64,000 nucleotides of DNA from positions 62,001-126,000 of the forward strand of contig NZ_JABBNI010000010.1 in assembly GCF_012926525.1 (NCBI RefSeq), read 5' to 3'. How positions within the stretch are numbered: the first letter of the stretch is position 1; every line of letters begins with the position of its first letter. Positions 26,873 through 35,983 of this stretch are shown piece after piece. Source of the DNA: Clostridium muellerianum. GTDB lineage: Bacteria > Bacillota > Clostridia > Clostridiales > Clostridiaceae. The position numbers were made by a program, and so were the translations under genes. Under the pieces are notes generated by a model. The model was not told the origin of the DNA, made no database searches, and saw only the letters and a list, made by a program, of their open reading frames with translations.

Positions 26873-27658
26873 TTAAAAGTCTATATAATTACTAGGCATA
26901 TCCCTTTTGGCTACAGATACAGTTAAATCCTTATTTAGCTCAATTCCAGCTTCATTTAAGATATTTAATACTGTTTGATATGCCAGCTCAGGGTAATTAT
27001 TTGTTTTGCTTAAATGGCCTAAAATAATTTTTTTAAATTTATTATTAGATATATTAATAATAGCTTTTCCGCAATCATCATTAGATAGATGTCCAATGTT
27101 ACTTAAAATTCTTCTTTTCAAGTTGTAAGGATAAGGACCAAACTTTAACATTTGTACATCGTGATTGCTTTCTAATAGCACTACATCTGCATCTTGTAAT
27201 GTTTTACATATTTCTGCAGAAAAAAATCCTAAATCAGTTGCTATACAAGCTTTTTTATTTTTACAGCTCAATGAATATCCAGAAGGAGCTGCAGCATCAT
27301 GAGATATTTTATAACTAATTATGTCCATATCTTTGATACTTATGTAATTATTTTGCAATATCTTTATATTTGATTCTTTTATTTTACCAATAGTTTTTGA
27401 CATAGAATCCCATGTAGGAGCATTAGCATATATAGGTATATTATACTTTCTAGATAATACACCTACACCTTTAGTATGATCTATATGTTCATGGGTAACA
27501 AATATACCATCAATATCAGCAGGATTTTCACCAATATGTTCAAGAGCTTTTTCTATGCTTTTTCCTGGAAGTCCTGCATCTACTAAAACCTTAGTGTTAT
27601 TAGAGGATACAAATATGCTATTTCCACTGCTGCCACTATATAAAGGACAGAAAATCAT
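26873..27658 (-). CDS. MBL-fold metallo-hydrolase (WalJ/YycJ-like)
   Basis: A metallo-beta-lactamase-fold nuclease-like protein of 261 residues. The metal motif THEHIDH is near 54-60, with further ligands in ESNHD (~166-170) and GHLS. The N-terminal PLYSGSSGNSIFV is typical of the YycJ/WalJ branch, which in Bacillus influences cell-wall homeostasis and mutation rate. In Bacillus the gene is beside walRK; here it lies between murA and the GerM gene. Confidence 0.85.
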   Translation of the reverse strand: MIFCPLYSGSSGNSIFVSSNNTKVLVDAGLPGKSIEKALEHIGENPADIDGIFVTHEHIDHTKGVGVLSRKYNIPIYANAPTWDSMSKTIGKIKESNIKILQNNYISIKDMDIISYKISHDAAAPSGYSLSCKNKKACIATDLGFFSAEICKTLQDADVVLLESNHDVQMLKFGPYPYNLKRRILSNIGHLSNDDCGKAIINISNNKFKKIILGHLSKTNNYPELAYQTVLNILNEAGIELNKDLTVSVAKRDMPSNYIDF

Positions 27659-27687
27659 AATAATTCTCCTATCTTAAATTAATACTA

Positions 27688-28947
27688 TTATGAACAACTA
27701 ACTCTTTTTATATTAGCGCCTAGAGCTTTGAATTTATCCTCAATATTTGGATATCCTCTGTCAATATGTTCAATGCTTAGGACTTCTGTAGTTCCATCAG
27801 CAATAAGTCCAGCAATAACCATAGCAGCACCTGCTCTTAGATCTGTTGCTTTAACAGTAGCACCTGTAAGTTTATCAACACCATCTATAATTGCAGTTCT
27901 GCCTTCTACTTTTATGCTTCCGCCCATTTTTTTAAGTTCATCCACATGTTTAAATCTACTTTCCCAAATACTTTCAGATATAATGCTTCTACCTTTAGAA
28001 ACGGTTAATAATGCACTCATAGGTTGTTGTACATCTGTTGGAAATCCTGGATAAGGCTGAGTTTTTATATTTACGCCCTTAAGCTTACCATTGGATTTTA
28101 CGGTAATACAATCACCATCTTCAATAATTTCACCACCCATTTCTATAAGTTTTGCTGAAATAGATTCTAAATGTTTTGGTATAACATTTTCTAGTCGCAC
28201 TTCACCACCACAGGCAGCAGCAGCAATCATATAAGTACCAGCTTCTATTTGATCTGGTATTACGCTGTACGAACAACCCTGAAGTTCTTTTACACCAACA
28301 ACTCTGATTACGTCAGTACCAGCACCTTTTATATTAGCTCCCATACTATTTAGGAAGTTTGCAACATCTACTATGTGAGGCTCTTTTGCTACATTTTCTA
28401 AAGTAGTTACACCTTCAGCAAGAGTTGCTGCAAGCATAACATTTATTGTAGCACCTACACTAACTACATCAAAAAATATGTTGGTACCTATTAATCTATC
28501 AGCTTCTACAACAACACAACCGTGTGTGATATCTACTTTAGCTCCTAAGGCTTCAAAACCTTTTATATGTTGGTCAATAGGCCTAACACCAATAGGACAT
28601 CCTCCAGGTAGTTCTACTTTAGCTTTCTTAAATCTACCTAAAAGAGCACCTATAAGATAGTAAGAAGCTCTCATCTTTCTTACATCTTCAGTATCAGCAT
28701 TTACATTATTTATAGTAGTACTATCTATCATAACTGAGTTTTTTCCTACTTCTATTTTACAGCCTAAGCTTTCAAGTATTCTTTCTAAACAATGAACATC
28801 TTCAATATTAGGTATATTATCTATATTACAAACACTTTTACTTGCTAGTATAGCAGCAGGAAGTATTGCTACAGCAGCGTTTTTAGCACCATTTATTTCT
28901 ATAGAACCAAAAAGAGGGTTTCCTCCGTTAATTACCAATTTATCCAT
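27688..28947 (-). CDS. murA: UDP-N-acetylglucosamine 1-carboxyvinyltransferase (MurA)
   Basis: Transfers enolpyruvate to UDP-GlcNAc, the first committed step of peptidoglycan synthesis. 419 residues. K22 and N23 (INGAKN), the R-rich [10 protein letters not shown] segment, and the loop cysteine C117 (PGGCPIG) that fosfomycin alkylates are all present. Firmicutes often carry two MurA copies, and which one this is cannot be told. The start is taken at ATG 28947 (MDKLVINGG), the usual family start; in-frame ATGs at 28959 and 28968 are possible. Confidence 0.93.
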   Translation of the reverse strand: MDKLVINGGNPLFGSIEINGAKNAAVAILPAAILASKSVCNIDNIPNIEDVHCLERILESLGCKIEVGKNSVMIDSTTINNVNADTEDVRKMRASYYLIGALLGRFKKAKVELPGGCPIGVRPIDQHIKGFEALGAKVDITHGCVVVEADRLIGTNIFFDVVSVGATINVMLAATLAEGVTTLENVAKEPHIVDVANFLNSMGANIKGAGTDVIRVVGVKELQGCSYSVIPDQIEAGTYMIAAAACGGEVRLENVIPKHLESISAKLIEMGGEIIEDGDCITVKSNGKLKGVNIKTQPYPGFPTDVQQPMSALLTVSKGRSIISESIWESRFKHVDELKKMGGSIKVEGRTAIIDGVDKLTGATVKATDLRAGAAMVIAGLIADGTTEVLSIEHIDRGYPNIEDKFKALGANIKRVSCS

Positions 28948-28968
28948 TCCCGCATCCATCCTTATCAT

Positions 28969-29346
28969 ATTAATAATAATTTATATTAAAAAAATCTTAC
29001 ATTCGTATTACTACACAAAGTTTATTATAACATAATTCTATAATATTTTAACACTAATTTTAAAAATGTGAATAGGATGTTTTATGTAATTTATTGAAAA
29101 AGGATAAAAAAGATTATATTATTAAGTGTAGATGCCATTATTTATAATGAAAAGTTATTTTGTTAGCATATTAAGTATGACATTTTATAGGACTTTGACA
29201 AAAACTAGTTTTATGTTTTTTATTTTAGGTTAATATCAAAGCCACATTTTGTAAAGTTTATTATGAAAATGATCATATGATATAATAATAGTTAGAACTT
29301 CTATTTAATATATTTTATTAAGATTAACTTGGGGGATTGAAAAAGT
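28969..29346. other. Intergenic region between murA and the LigT-like gene
   Basis: About 378 bases of AT-rich sequence between divergent genes, with no coding signal. A TATAAT-like -10 at 29281-29286 could serve the plus-strand gene. A TATAAT in reverse near 29025-29030 could serve murA. Neither has a clear -35. A TTGACA at about 29196-29202 lacks a good -10. Confidence 0.5.
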
Positions 29347-29895
29347 ATGAAGTATTATTTAGTAGCCTTATTTAATAAAGAATCGTATTCTTCTATCGAG
29401 GAAATACAAAGAAGTATATGTAGAAAGTACAAGTTATATAGAAATATTCCTGCTTTACACATAACTTTAGAAGTTGTAGGAGATCCAGATATGGAAAAGT
29501 TAAGCAAGATAGTTGGAGACATACTAAAGCCTTATAAAAAGTTTAAAGTAGAAATAAATGGAGATGTATGTTTTGAACATCCATATAAATCTATTAATTT
29601 AAAAATAGAAAATAAGGGATATATTATTAGACTTGCGAGAAAGATAAATGAAAGCTTAAAATTACATGGATTTGATGTTAGGGAGAATATAGATAATTTA
29701 GGCTTACATATATCATTAGCTAATGTTAATTTTGCCTCAAGGCAGTGGAGCAGTAAAGAGTATGCAGCATCCTGTGAAAGCAATAAAAAACAAAATTTTT
29801 ATAAGATGGGTGTAATAGATAGAATTGAACTTTGGAAACCTATAAATAATAAGAAAGATATAGTAGTAAAAACTTTTGAATTGAGAGAATTTTAG
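29347..29895 (+). CDS. 2'-5' RNA ligase/LigT-like phosphoesterase family protein
   Basis: A 182-residue protein of the 2H phosphoesterase superfamily. The two catalytic HxT/S motifs are H38-I-T40 (ALHITLEV) and H121-I-S123 (GLHISLAN), about 80 residues apart as expected. Family members open 2',3'-cyclic phosphates or join 2'-5' RNA ends; which reaction occurs here is unknown. The gene is alone, with a terminator 5 bases after its stop. Confidence 0.8.
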   Translation: MKYYLVALFNKESYSSIEEIQRSICRKYKLYRNIPALHITLEVVGDPDMEKLSKIVGDILKPYKKFKVEINGDVCFEHPYKSINLKIENKGYIIRLARKINESLKLHGFDVRENIDNLGLHISLANVNFASRQWSSKEYAASCESNKKQNFYKMGVIDRIELWKPINNKKDIVVKTFELREF

Positions 29896-29900
29896 AAATA

Positions 29901-29940
29901 AAAAACTTACACAAATGCTATAGCAAGTGTAAGTTTTTTA
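29901..29940 (+). terminator. Terminator of the LigT-like gene
   Basis: AAAAACTTACA (29901-29911) pairs with TGTAAGTTTTT (29928-29938). An inner TGCTATAGCA palindrome extends the hairpin. Confidence 0.8.
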
Positions 29941-29979
29941 TTTCTTTTATTTACAAGTGAAAAAGTTTACATAAAATTA

Positions 29980-30008
29980 TTGACATATAAACTTGAATAA
30001 TATAAAAT
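29980..30008 (+). promoter_or_regulatory. Promoter of the ribose operon
   Basis: TTGACA (29980-29985), a 17-base spacer and TAAAAT (30003-30008). Transcription should start near 30015, immediately before the RbsR-type operator. Confidence 0.75.
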
Positions 30009-30022
30009 CAAATAAACCGATT

Positions 30023-30040
30023 AACTAAACCGGTTAAGTA
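30023..30040 (+). promoter_or_regulatory. LacI-type (RbsR) operator of the ribose operon
   Basis: CTAAACC/GGTTAAG (30025-30038) is a near-perfect palindrome centred on CCGG, the classic LacI/RbsR pattern. A degenerate half-site (AACCGATT, around 30015-30022) lies just before it. It sits downstream of the -10, as a roadblock repressor site would. The regulator is probably the LacI-family gene at the end of this operon. Confidence 0.75.
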
Positions 30041-30058
30041 AAAAGAGGTGATTATTAA

Positions 30059-30991
30059 ATGCAAAATGTTTGTATTTTAGGAAGTATAAATATGGACCTA
30101 GTTTTAAGAGTAGATAGGATGGTAAAGTCAGGAGAAACTATTCTGTCAAAAAGTTTTCAAAGGATATCAGGCGGAAAAGGAGCTAACCAAGCAGTAGCAG
30201 CAAGAAGGTTAGGTGCTAATGTATGTATGGTAGCTAGTGTTGGAAATGATGAAAACGGTTTAGAATTAGTGAAAGTTTTAAAAAAGGATAATATAGATGT
30301 AAGTAATGTAAATTATAGTGATACTAATCCTACAGGCATGGCTATTATAACAGTGGATGACCTCGGAAATAACTCTATTATAGTAGTTCCAGGAGCTAAC
30401 ATGGAGATAAATCCAAGTTATATTGAAAATTTAAAGCAAGTTATAGTAAGTTCTAAAATATTGGTAGCCCAATTTGAAACACCAGTAGAAGCTACGATAC
30501 AAGCTTTTAAAATAGCAAGAGAAAATGGAGTAGTTACAGTTTTAAATCCTGCACCAGCAAAGAATATACCAGAAGAATTATTAGAACTTACAGATATCAT
30601 AGCACCAAATGAAACGGAAGCTTTTGAGCTTACTAGCATAGAAGTAAAGGATGAAGAAAGTATAAGAAAAGCTTCAAACAAATTTTTAGAAAAGGGTGTA
30701 AAATTTGTAATAATAACATTAGGAGAAAAAGGTGCTGCTATAGTAGATAAAGATAAATTAAGTATTGTGCCTGCTTATAAAGTAAAGGCCATAGACACTA
30801 CAGCTGCAGGAGATAGTTTCATAGGAGCTTTAATAAGTAAGTTAGTAAATAGTGATATAGTAGATTTTAATTCTATTGAAAATTCTATAAAATTTGCGAA
30901 TAAAGTTTCATCTATCGTAGTACAAAGAGCAGGAGCGCAACCTTCACTTCCTTATTTGGAAGAGGTAAAAGAAGTGTATGGGGAGGAATAG
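30059..30991 (+). CDS. rbsK: Ribokinase (RbsK)
   Basis: Phosphorylates ribose to ribose-5-phosphate. PfkB-family sugar kinase of 310 residues. The N-terminal GSINMDL and GGKGANQAVAARRLGA motifs and the C-terminal DTTAAGDSFIGA (catalytic Asp in AGD) are complete. It is the first gene of the ribose operon, with GAGGTG upstream and a 3-base gap to rbsD. Confidence 0.95.
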   Translation: MQNVCILGSINMDLVLRVDRMVKSGETILSKSFQRISGGKGANQAVAARRLGANVCMVASVGNDENGLELVKVLKKDNIDVSNVNYSDTNPTGMAIITVDDLGNNSIIVVPGANMEINPSYIENLKQVIVSSKILVAQFETPVEATIQAFKIARENGVVTVLNPAPAKNIPEELLELTDIIAPNETEAFELTSIEVKDEESIRKASNKFLEKGVKFVIITLGEKGAAIVDKDKLSIVPAYKVKAIDTTAAGDSFIGALISKLVNSDIVDFNSIENSIKFANKVSSIVVQRAGAQPSLPYLEEVKEVYGEE

Positions 30992-30994
30992 AAA

Positions 30995-31390
30995 ATGAAA
31001 AAAATTGGCATGCTAAATTCTAATATTTCAAGTGTTATAGCACAAATGGGGCATACGGAAACTTTGGCTATTGGAGATTGTGGATTACCTATTCCAAAAG
31101 AAACAGAAAGAATAGATATAGCACTTATAAAGGATGTACCTACTTTTATACAAACACTAAAAGTAGTATTACAAGAACTACAAATTGAAGAGGTTGAAAT
31201 AGCTAAGGAAACAGTAGACGTTAGTCCTAAATTATATGAAGAAATAAAAAGTGAAATTGGAGATACAAAAATAACATTTATTACTCATGAAGAGCTTAAA
31301 ATTAAGTTAAAGGAGTGCAAGGCGGTTATAAGGACAGGAGAACAGACTCCTTATGCAAATATAATTTTAAAATCAGGGGTTATATTCTAA
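30995..31390 (+). CDS. rbsD: D-ribose pyranase (RbsD)
   Basis: Interconverts the pyranose and furanose forms of ribose, so that ribokinase receives the furanose. 131 residues, normal length. The N-terminal [17 protein letters not shown] (catalytic His of MGH) and the C-terminal [17 protein letters not shown] are RbsD signatures. Position between rbsK and rbsA is standard. Confidence 0.94.
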   Translation: MKKIGMLNSNISSVIAQMGHTETLAIGDCGLPIPKETERIDIALIKDVPTFIQTLKVVLQELQIEEVEIAKETVDVSPKLYEEIKSEIGDTKITFITHEELKIKLKECKAVIRTGEQTPYANIILKSGVIF

Positions 31391-31412
31391 TAAAGTATTA
31401 GGAGGATAAAGT

Positions 31413-32912
31413 ATGGAAAGTAAAAAGCCTATTTTGGAAATGGTGGGTATATCTAAATCATTTCCAGGAGTAAAGGCATTACAGGATGTGCATATAAAAG
31501 CTTACGGTGGAAAAGTACTGGCCTTACTTGGAGAAAATGGAGCTGGAAAGTCCACATTAATGAAAATAGTAAGTGGTGTATATAAAAAAGATGAAGGAAA
31601 GATCATTGTAGATGGTGACGAAATAGAGATACAGGGAATAAAACATGCCGAAAGCTTAGGGATAACTATCATACATCAAGAACTTAGTGTTCTTCCTAAT
31701 TTAACAGTAGCTCAAAATATATTTTTAGGTAATGAAAAGTTTAGTAGTGGTACTAGAAAAATAAATAAAGCTTGGATGAAAGAAAAAAGTAAATATTTCT
31801 TAGATCAAATTGGATGCAACATAAATCCTAATACACTAGTTAAAGATATAAATCTTGGAGAAATGCAAATGATCGAAATTGCAAAGGCATTAACTAAAAA
31901 TTCTAGTGTTATTATTATGGATGAGCCTACTACAGCGCTAACGGATGTGGAAACTCAAAAGTTATTTGAAGTAATTAGAAAGCTAAAAGAAAAGGGAATA
32001 GCAATTATATATATATCTCATAGAATGGATGAAATATTCCAAATTTGTGATTCCATAACAGTGTTAAGAGATGGTAAGTATATAGGTTCTGTTGAAACTA
32101 AAGATGTAACTAAAGACGATTTAATTACCATGATGGTAGGAAGAAAACTTGAAGAACAGTTTCCTTATAAAGAAGTAGAGAAAGAGAATGTTTTACTTAA
32201 AGTTGAAAACCTATCCATGAAGGATAAAGTAAAGAATGTAAGTTTTGAGATTAGATCAGGAGAAATATTAGGGGTTTCAGGTCTCATGGGAGCAGGAAGA
32301 ACTGAGCTTGCCAAAACTATATTTGGAGATTATAAGAAGGGTTCAGGAGAAATATATGTAGATGGTGAAAAAGTAAATATTAATTCACCTAAAGATGCTA
32401 TTAAATATGGTATATGTTACTTATCAGAGGATAGAAAACAAGAAGGTCTTATTTTAAATATGTCTGTAGCTCAGAATATGACACTTCCTAATCTGACTAG
32501 TTATGAAAACAAAATGAAGAGAATAGATAAAAAGTCAGAAAAAAAGGAAGTAGAAGAGTATATTAAGAAGCTATCCATAAAGACACCTAGTCAGGAACAA
32601 CTAGTTAAAAATCTTAGTGGGGGAAATCAACAAAAAGTGATTTTAGCTAAATGGCTAATGCGTTCACCTAAAGTATTAATAGTTGATGAACCTACAAAGG
32701 GTATAGATGTAGGTGCAAAAAAAGAAATTTATGAAGTACTAAATAAGCTAAAAAGTATGGGCAAAGCTGTTATAATGATTTCTTCTGATATGGCAGAAAT
32801 ATTAGGAGTTAGTGATAGAGTAATGGTAATGCATGAAGGAAAAGTAACAGGAGAATTGAAGAGAGAGGAAGCAACTCAAGAAAGTATAATGAAGTATGCT
32901 ATTGGAGTTTAA
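31413..32912 (+). CDS. rbsA: Ribose ABC transporter ATP-binding protein (RbsA)
   Basis: Powers ribose import. A 499-residue protein with two fused ABC domains. The first has [19 protein letters not shown] and [10 protein letters not shown]. The second has a degenerate Walker A ([10 protein letters not shown]) but an intact LSGGNQQK signature and [12 protein letters not shown]. This asymmetry is normal for sugar ATPases of the CUT2 class. AGGAGG precedes ATG. Confidence 0.95.
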   Translation: MESKKPILEMVGISKSFPGVKALQDVHIKAYGGKVLALLGENGAGKSTLMKIVSGVYKKDEGKIIVDGDEIEIQGIKHAESLGITIIHQELSVLPNLTVAQNIFLGNEKFSSGTRKINKAWMKEKSKYFLDQIGCNINPNTLVKDINLGEMQMIEIAKALTKNSSVIIMDEPTTALTDVETQKLFEVIRKLKEKGIAIIYISHRMDEIFQICDSITVLRDGKYIGSVETKDVTKDDLITMMVGRKLEEQFPYKEVEKENVLLKVENLSMKDKVKNVSFEIRSGEILGVSGLMGAGRTELAKTIFGDYKKGSGEIYVDGEKVNINSPKDAIKYGICYLSEDRKQEGLILNMSVAQNMTLPNLTSYENKMKRIDKKSEKKEVEEYIKKLSIKTPSQEQLVKNLSGGNQQKVILAKWLMRSPKVLIVDEPTKGIDVGAKKEIYEVLNKLKSMGKAVIMISSDMAEILGVSDRVMVMHEGKVTGELKREEATQESIMKYAIGV

Positions 32913-32944
32913 AGTATTAATTAGATACAGGAGGAGAGGGAAAA

Positions 32945-33874
32945 ATGGAAAGAGATATTAAAAGTTTGCTGTTTAAATACAAATCTTTAATAGGATTATT
33001 AATATTATGTATAGTTATATCAGTTCTAACGCCTAGATTTTTAACTATTCCAAATATATTAAATGTATTTACTCAGGTTTCAGTTAATGCAATTATAGCT
33101 GTAGGTATGTGTTTTGTAATATTAACAGGTGGAATAGATTTATCAGTTGGATCTACTCTTGCAATAGCAGGTGCTATTGCGGCAACTTTAGCACAAAAAA
33201 ATGTTAATATAGTTTTGATTTTAGTTTTAACTGTAATAATTGGAGGATTAATTGGATTAATTAATGGAATAATAGTTGCAAAAGGAAAAATTCAAGCTTT
33301 TATAGTAACACTTGCTACTATGACAATATTTAGAGGAGTAACTTATGTTTATACAAACGGAACTCCAATATCTGGACTTGGATCAAGTTTTACTTTTATT
33401 GGTAATGGAACTGTATTTGGAATACCTTTGCCAGTTGTTATAATAGTAATTGTAGCAGTATTAGCTTGGTATGTATTGACACAAACTAGATATGGTAGAT
33501 ATGTATATGCTGTTGGTGGAAATGAAGATTCATCAAGGTTATCAGGTATAAATACAGATAAGATTAAAGCATTAGTTTATGTTTTGTCTGGAGCAGCAGC
33601 AGCACTAAGTGCTATTGTAGTAACCAGCAGAATTGGTTCTGCATCACCTAATGCAGGAAGTGGTTTTGAATTAGATGCCATTGCAGCAGTTGTACTGGGA
33701 GGAACTAGTCTTTCAGGTGGAGAAGGTTCCCTTACTGGAACAATAATAGGTGCAATGATAATAGGAGTATTGAATAATGGTTTGAATTTAATGAATGTAT
33801 CTCCTTTTTATCAATCAATAGTAAAAGGACTTGTTATATTGCTAGCAGTTATGCTTGATAAGAAAAACAAATAA
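32945..33874 (+). CDS. rbsC: Ribose ABC transporter permease (RbsC)
   Basis: The membrane channel of the ribose importer, 309 residues with 8-10 hydrophobic helices. Family landmarks are GMCFVILTGGIDLSVGS near the N-terminus and AIAAVVLGGTSLSGGEGS later in the chain. GGAGAGG precedes the ATG. It ends 40 bases before rbsB. Confidence 0.94.
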   Translation: MERDIKSLLFKYKSLIGLLILCIVISVLTPRFLTIPNILNVFTQVSVNAIIAVGMCFVILTGGIDLSVGSTLAIAGAIAATLAQKNVNIVLILVLTVIIGGLIGLINGIIVAKGKIQAFIVTLATMTIFRGVTYVYTNGTPISGLGSSFTFIGNGTVFGIPLPVVIIVIVAVLAWYVLTQTRYGRYVYAVGGNEDSSRLSGINTDKIKALVYVLSGAAAALSAIVVTSRIGSASPNAGSGFELDAIAAVVLGGTSLSGGEGSLTGTIIGAMIIGVLNNGLNLMNVSPFYQSIVKGLVILLAVMLDKKNK

Positions 33875-33914
33875 AAAAATATTTATATATAAAAACAAGG
33901 GAGGAATATTAATT

Positions 33915-34835
33915 ATGAAAAGAACACGTTTAAAAATGATGTCACTAATGTTAACAGGTGTGCTTGCAATTGCAGGCCTCACAGGATGTGGAAAAAGCAG
34001 TCAACAACAATCGTCTGATCAAGGTGGTAAAAAGAAAATAGGAATGGTAATATCAACTTTAAACAACCCATTCTTTGTTACAATGAAAGATGGAGCAACT
34101 AAAAAGGCAAAAGAATTAGGATATGACTTAGTAGTTGTTGATTCTCAAAATGATGCAACAAAAGAAAGATCAAATGTAGATGATCTTATACAACAAGGTG
34201 TTTCAGCATTAATTATCAATGCTACAGATAGTGATGCAGTTGGAAACTCAATTAAGGCAGCAAATGATAAAAAAATACCAGTTTTAACTGTAGACAGAAA
34301 AGCTAATAGTGGAACAGTTGTTACACACATAGCCTCGGATAATGTTAAAGGTGGAAAGATGGCAGCAGAATTCATATTACAACAATTAGGTGGAAAAGCA
34401 AATATAGTTGAACTTCAAGGAGTTCCAGGAGCATCAGCTACAAGAGATAGAGGTAAGGGATTCCATGAAGGTGTTGATGGAAAAGCTAATGTCAAAGTAG
34501 TTGCAAGTCAAGCAGCAGATTTCGATAGACAAAAGGGATTGAATGTAATGCAAAACATAATGCAGTCTACACCACAGTTCGATGCTGTTTTTGCTCATAA
34601 TGATGAGATGGCATTAGGTGCAGTTAAAGCATTACAAGGAAAAAAAGTTATAATTGTAGGATTTGATGGTACTGATGATGCTAAAAAGGCAGTTGCAAGT
34701 GGCGAAATGACAGCTACAGTTGCACAACAACCGGATTTAATGGGAAGCTTAGCTGTTGAAAATGCAGTAAAGGTTATAAAGGGTGAAACTGTTGCAAAAG
34801 AAATACCTGTAGATTTAAAACTTATAAAAAAATAG
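33915..34835 (+). CDS. rbsB: Ribose-binding lipoprotein (RbsB)
   Basis: The substrate-binding component that captures ribose outside the membrane. About 306 residues. The N-terminal signal peptide ends in the lipobox LTGC, followed by a Ser/Gln-rich linker. The periplasmic-binding fold starts at KKIGMVISTLNNPFF. Start ATG 33915, with GGGAGG 10 bases upstream, is chosen over an upstream codon at 33855 that overlaps rbsC. Confidence 0.95.
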   Translation: MKRTRLKMMSLMLTGVLAIAGLTGCGKSSQQQSSDQGGKKKIGMVISTLNNPFFVTMKDGATKKAKELGYDLVVVDSQNDATKERSNVDDLIQQGVSALIINATDSDAVGNSIKAANDKKIPVLTVDRKANSGTVVTHIASDNVKGGKMAAEFILQQLGGKANIVELQGVPGASATRDRGKGFHEGVDGKANVKVVASQAADFDRQKGLNVMQNIMQSTPQFDAVFAHNDEMALGAVKALQGKKVIIVGFDGTDDAKKAVASGEMTATVAQQPDLMGSLAVENAVKVIKGETVAKEIPVDLKLIKK

Positions 34836-34848
34836 TATACTAAAACTA

Positions 34849-34880
34849 AAAATCCAGGATGTAAGTCCTGGATTTTATCA
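34849..34880 (+). terminator. Terminator between rbsB and rbsR
   Basis: A perfect 11-bp stem (34849-34859 with 34866-34876) with ATCCAGGA/TCCTGGAT ends in TTTT. It may attenuate transcription into rbsR, so that the regulator is made at lower level than the transporter. Confidence 0.8.
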
Positions 34881-34945
34881 ACTAATGTTTGTTAAATAAA
34901 ATACAATTGTGATCAGATACAAATTTGATTTCAGAAGGGGTAATT

Positions 34946-35947
34946 ATGAAGAAAGTTACAATGTTAGACATTGCTAACAAAGCAGGAGTATCTAAGGCAA
35001 CAGTCTCTATGGTTTTAAATAAAAGGGACGGAAATATAAGTGAAGAAACAAAAAGTAAGGTAATGGCACTAGCTAAGGAGATGAATTACATTCCTAATCA
35101 TTTAGCAAGGAGTTTAAGCACAAAAAAGACTAATACTATAGGAATAGTTTTGCCGGATATAACAAATCCATTTTTTGCATCTATTGCAAGAGCTATAGAG
35201 GATGGTGCAAGCTATTTAGGATACAATGTTATTTTTTGTAATACAGATAACGAGATAAAAAAAGAAGAGAAGTATATAAAGGTTCTTATAAGTAAATTGG
35301 TCGATGGAGTTATTTTTATAGCAGGAGGAGAAAGTTGTACTAGCATTAAAATGTTAAGAAATAATAATGTACCTTTTGTACTTGTAGATAGATATATAGA
35401 TAGTTATAAAGAAGATTATGGAGTATATTGCTTAAACAAGAGCGGAGTTATTCAGGGAATAGATTATTTATATGATAAAGGAAAAAGAAATATAGCATTT
35501 GTAAAAGGTCCTGATACATTGGAAATTTCAAATCAGAGATTACAAGGATATAAATGTGCTATGAGTCAATATGGTATATATAATGAAAATCTTATTTTTA
35601 AAGGATCTTTCAATATAGAAGGTGGAATGGATTCTACAAAAATACTATTAGAAAGTAAAGAAAAAATAGATGCCATATTTTATAGTAATGACTTAATGGC
35701 CTTAGGAGGAATAAAGGTGTTGCTAAGAAATGGAATTAGGATACCTCAGGATATAAGTATTATTGGTTTTGATAATATACACATATCACAATTTATTGAA
35801 CCAGAATTAACGACAATAGCTCAACCTATTTATGAGATGGGGAAGGAATCTTGTAAGCTTCTTATAGATATAATAAATAATAAAAGAAGACTAAGTAAGC
35901 AAGTTTATTTTGAAACTCAGCTAATAGTAAGAAGTACAACTTTATAA
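34946..35947 (+). CDS. rbsR: LacI-family regulator of ribose use (RbsR)
   Basis: 333 residues. The N-terminal LacI HTH (TMLDIANKAGVSKATVSMVLN) and hinge (IPNHLARSL) are followed by a ribose-binding-protein-like domain. It is the last gene of the ribose locus, after a terminator. It is the obvious candidate to bind the CCGG-centred operator at 30023-30040. Start ATG 34946 has AGAAGGGG 5-6 bases upstream; the in-frame TTG at 34925 has no ribosome site. Confidence 0.88.
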   Translation: MKKVTMLDIANKAGVSKATVSMVLNKRDGNISEETKSKVMALAKEMNYIPNHLARSLSTKKTNTIGIVLPDITNPFFASIARAIEDGASYLGYNVIFCNTDNEIKKEEKYIKVLISKLVDGVIFIAGGESCTSIKMLRNNNVPFVLVDRYIDSYKEDYGVYCLNKSGVIQGIDYLYDKGKRNIAFVKGPDTLEISNQRLQGYKCAMSQYGIYNENLIFKGSFNIEGGMDSTKILLESKEKIDAIFYSNDLMALGGIKVLLRNGIRIPQDISIIGFDNIHISQFIEPELTTIAQPIYEMGKESCKLLIDIINNKRRLSKQVYFETQLIVRSTTL

Positions 35948-35948
35948 T

Positions 35949-35980
35949 AAAAACCTACATATAAAAATATGTAGGTTTTT
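35949..35980. terminator. Bidirectional terminator rbsR / glutamine synthetase
   Basis: A perfect 14-bp stem (35949-35962 with 35967-35980) with ACCTACATAT, an AAAA loop, and T runs on both strands. It stops both convergent genes. Confidence 0.85.
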
Positions 35981-35983
35981 TTA

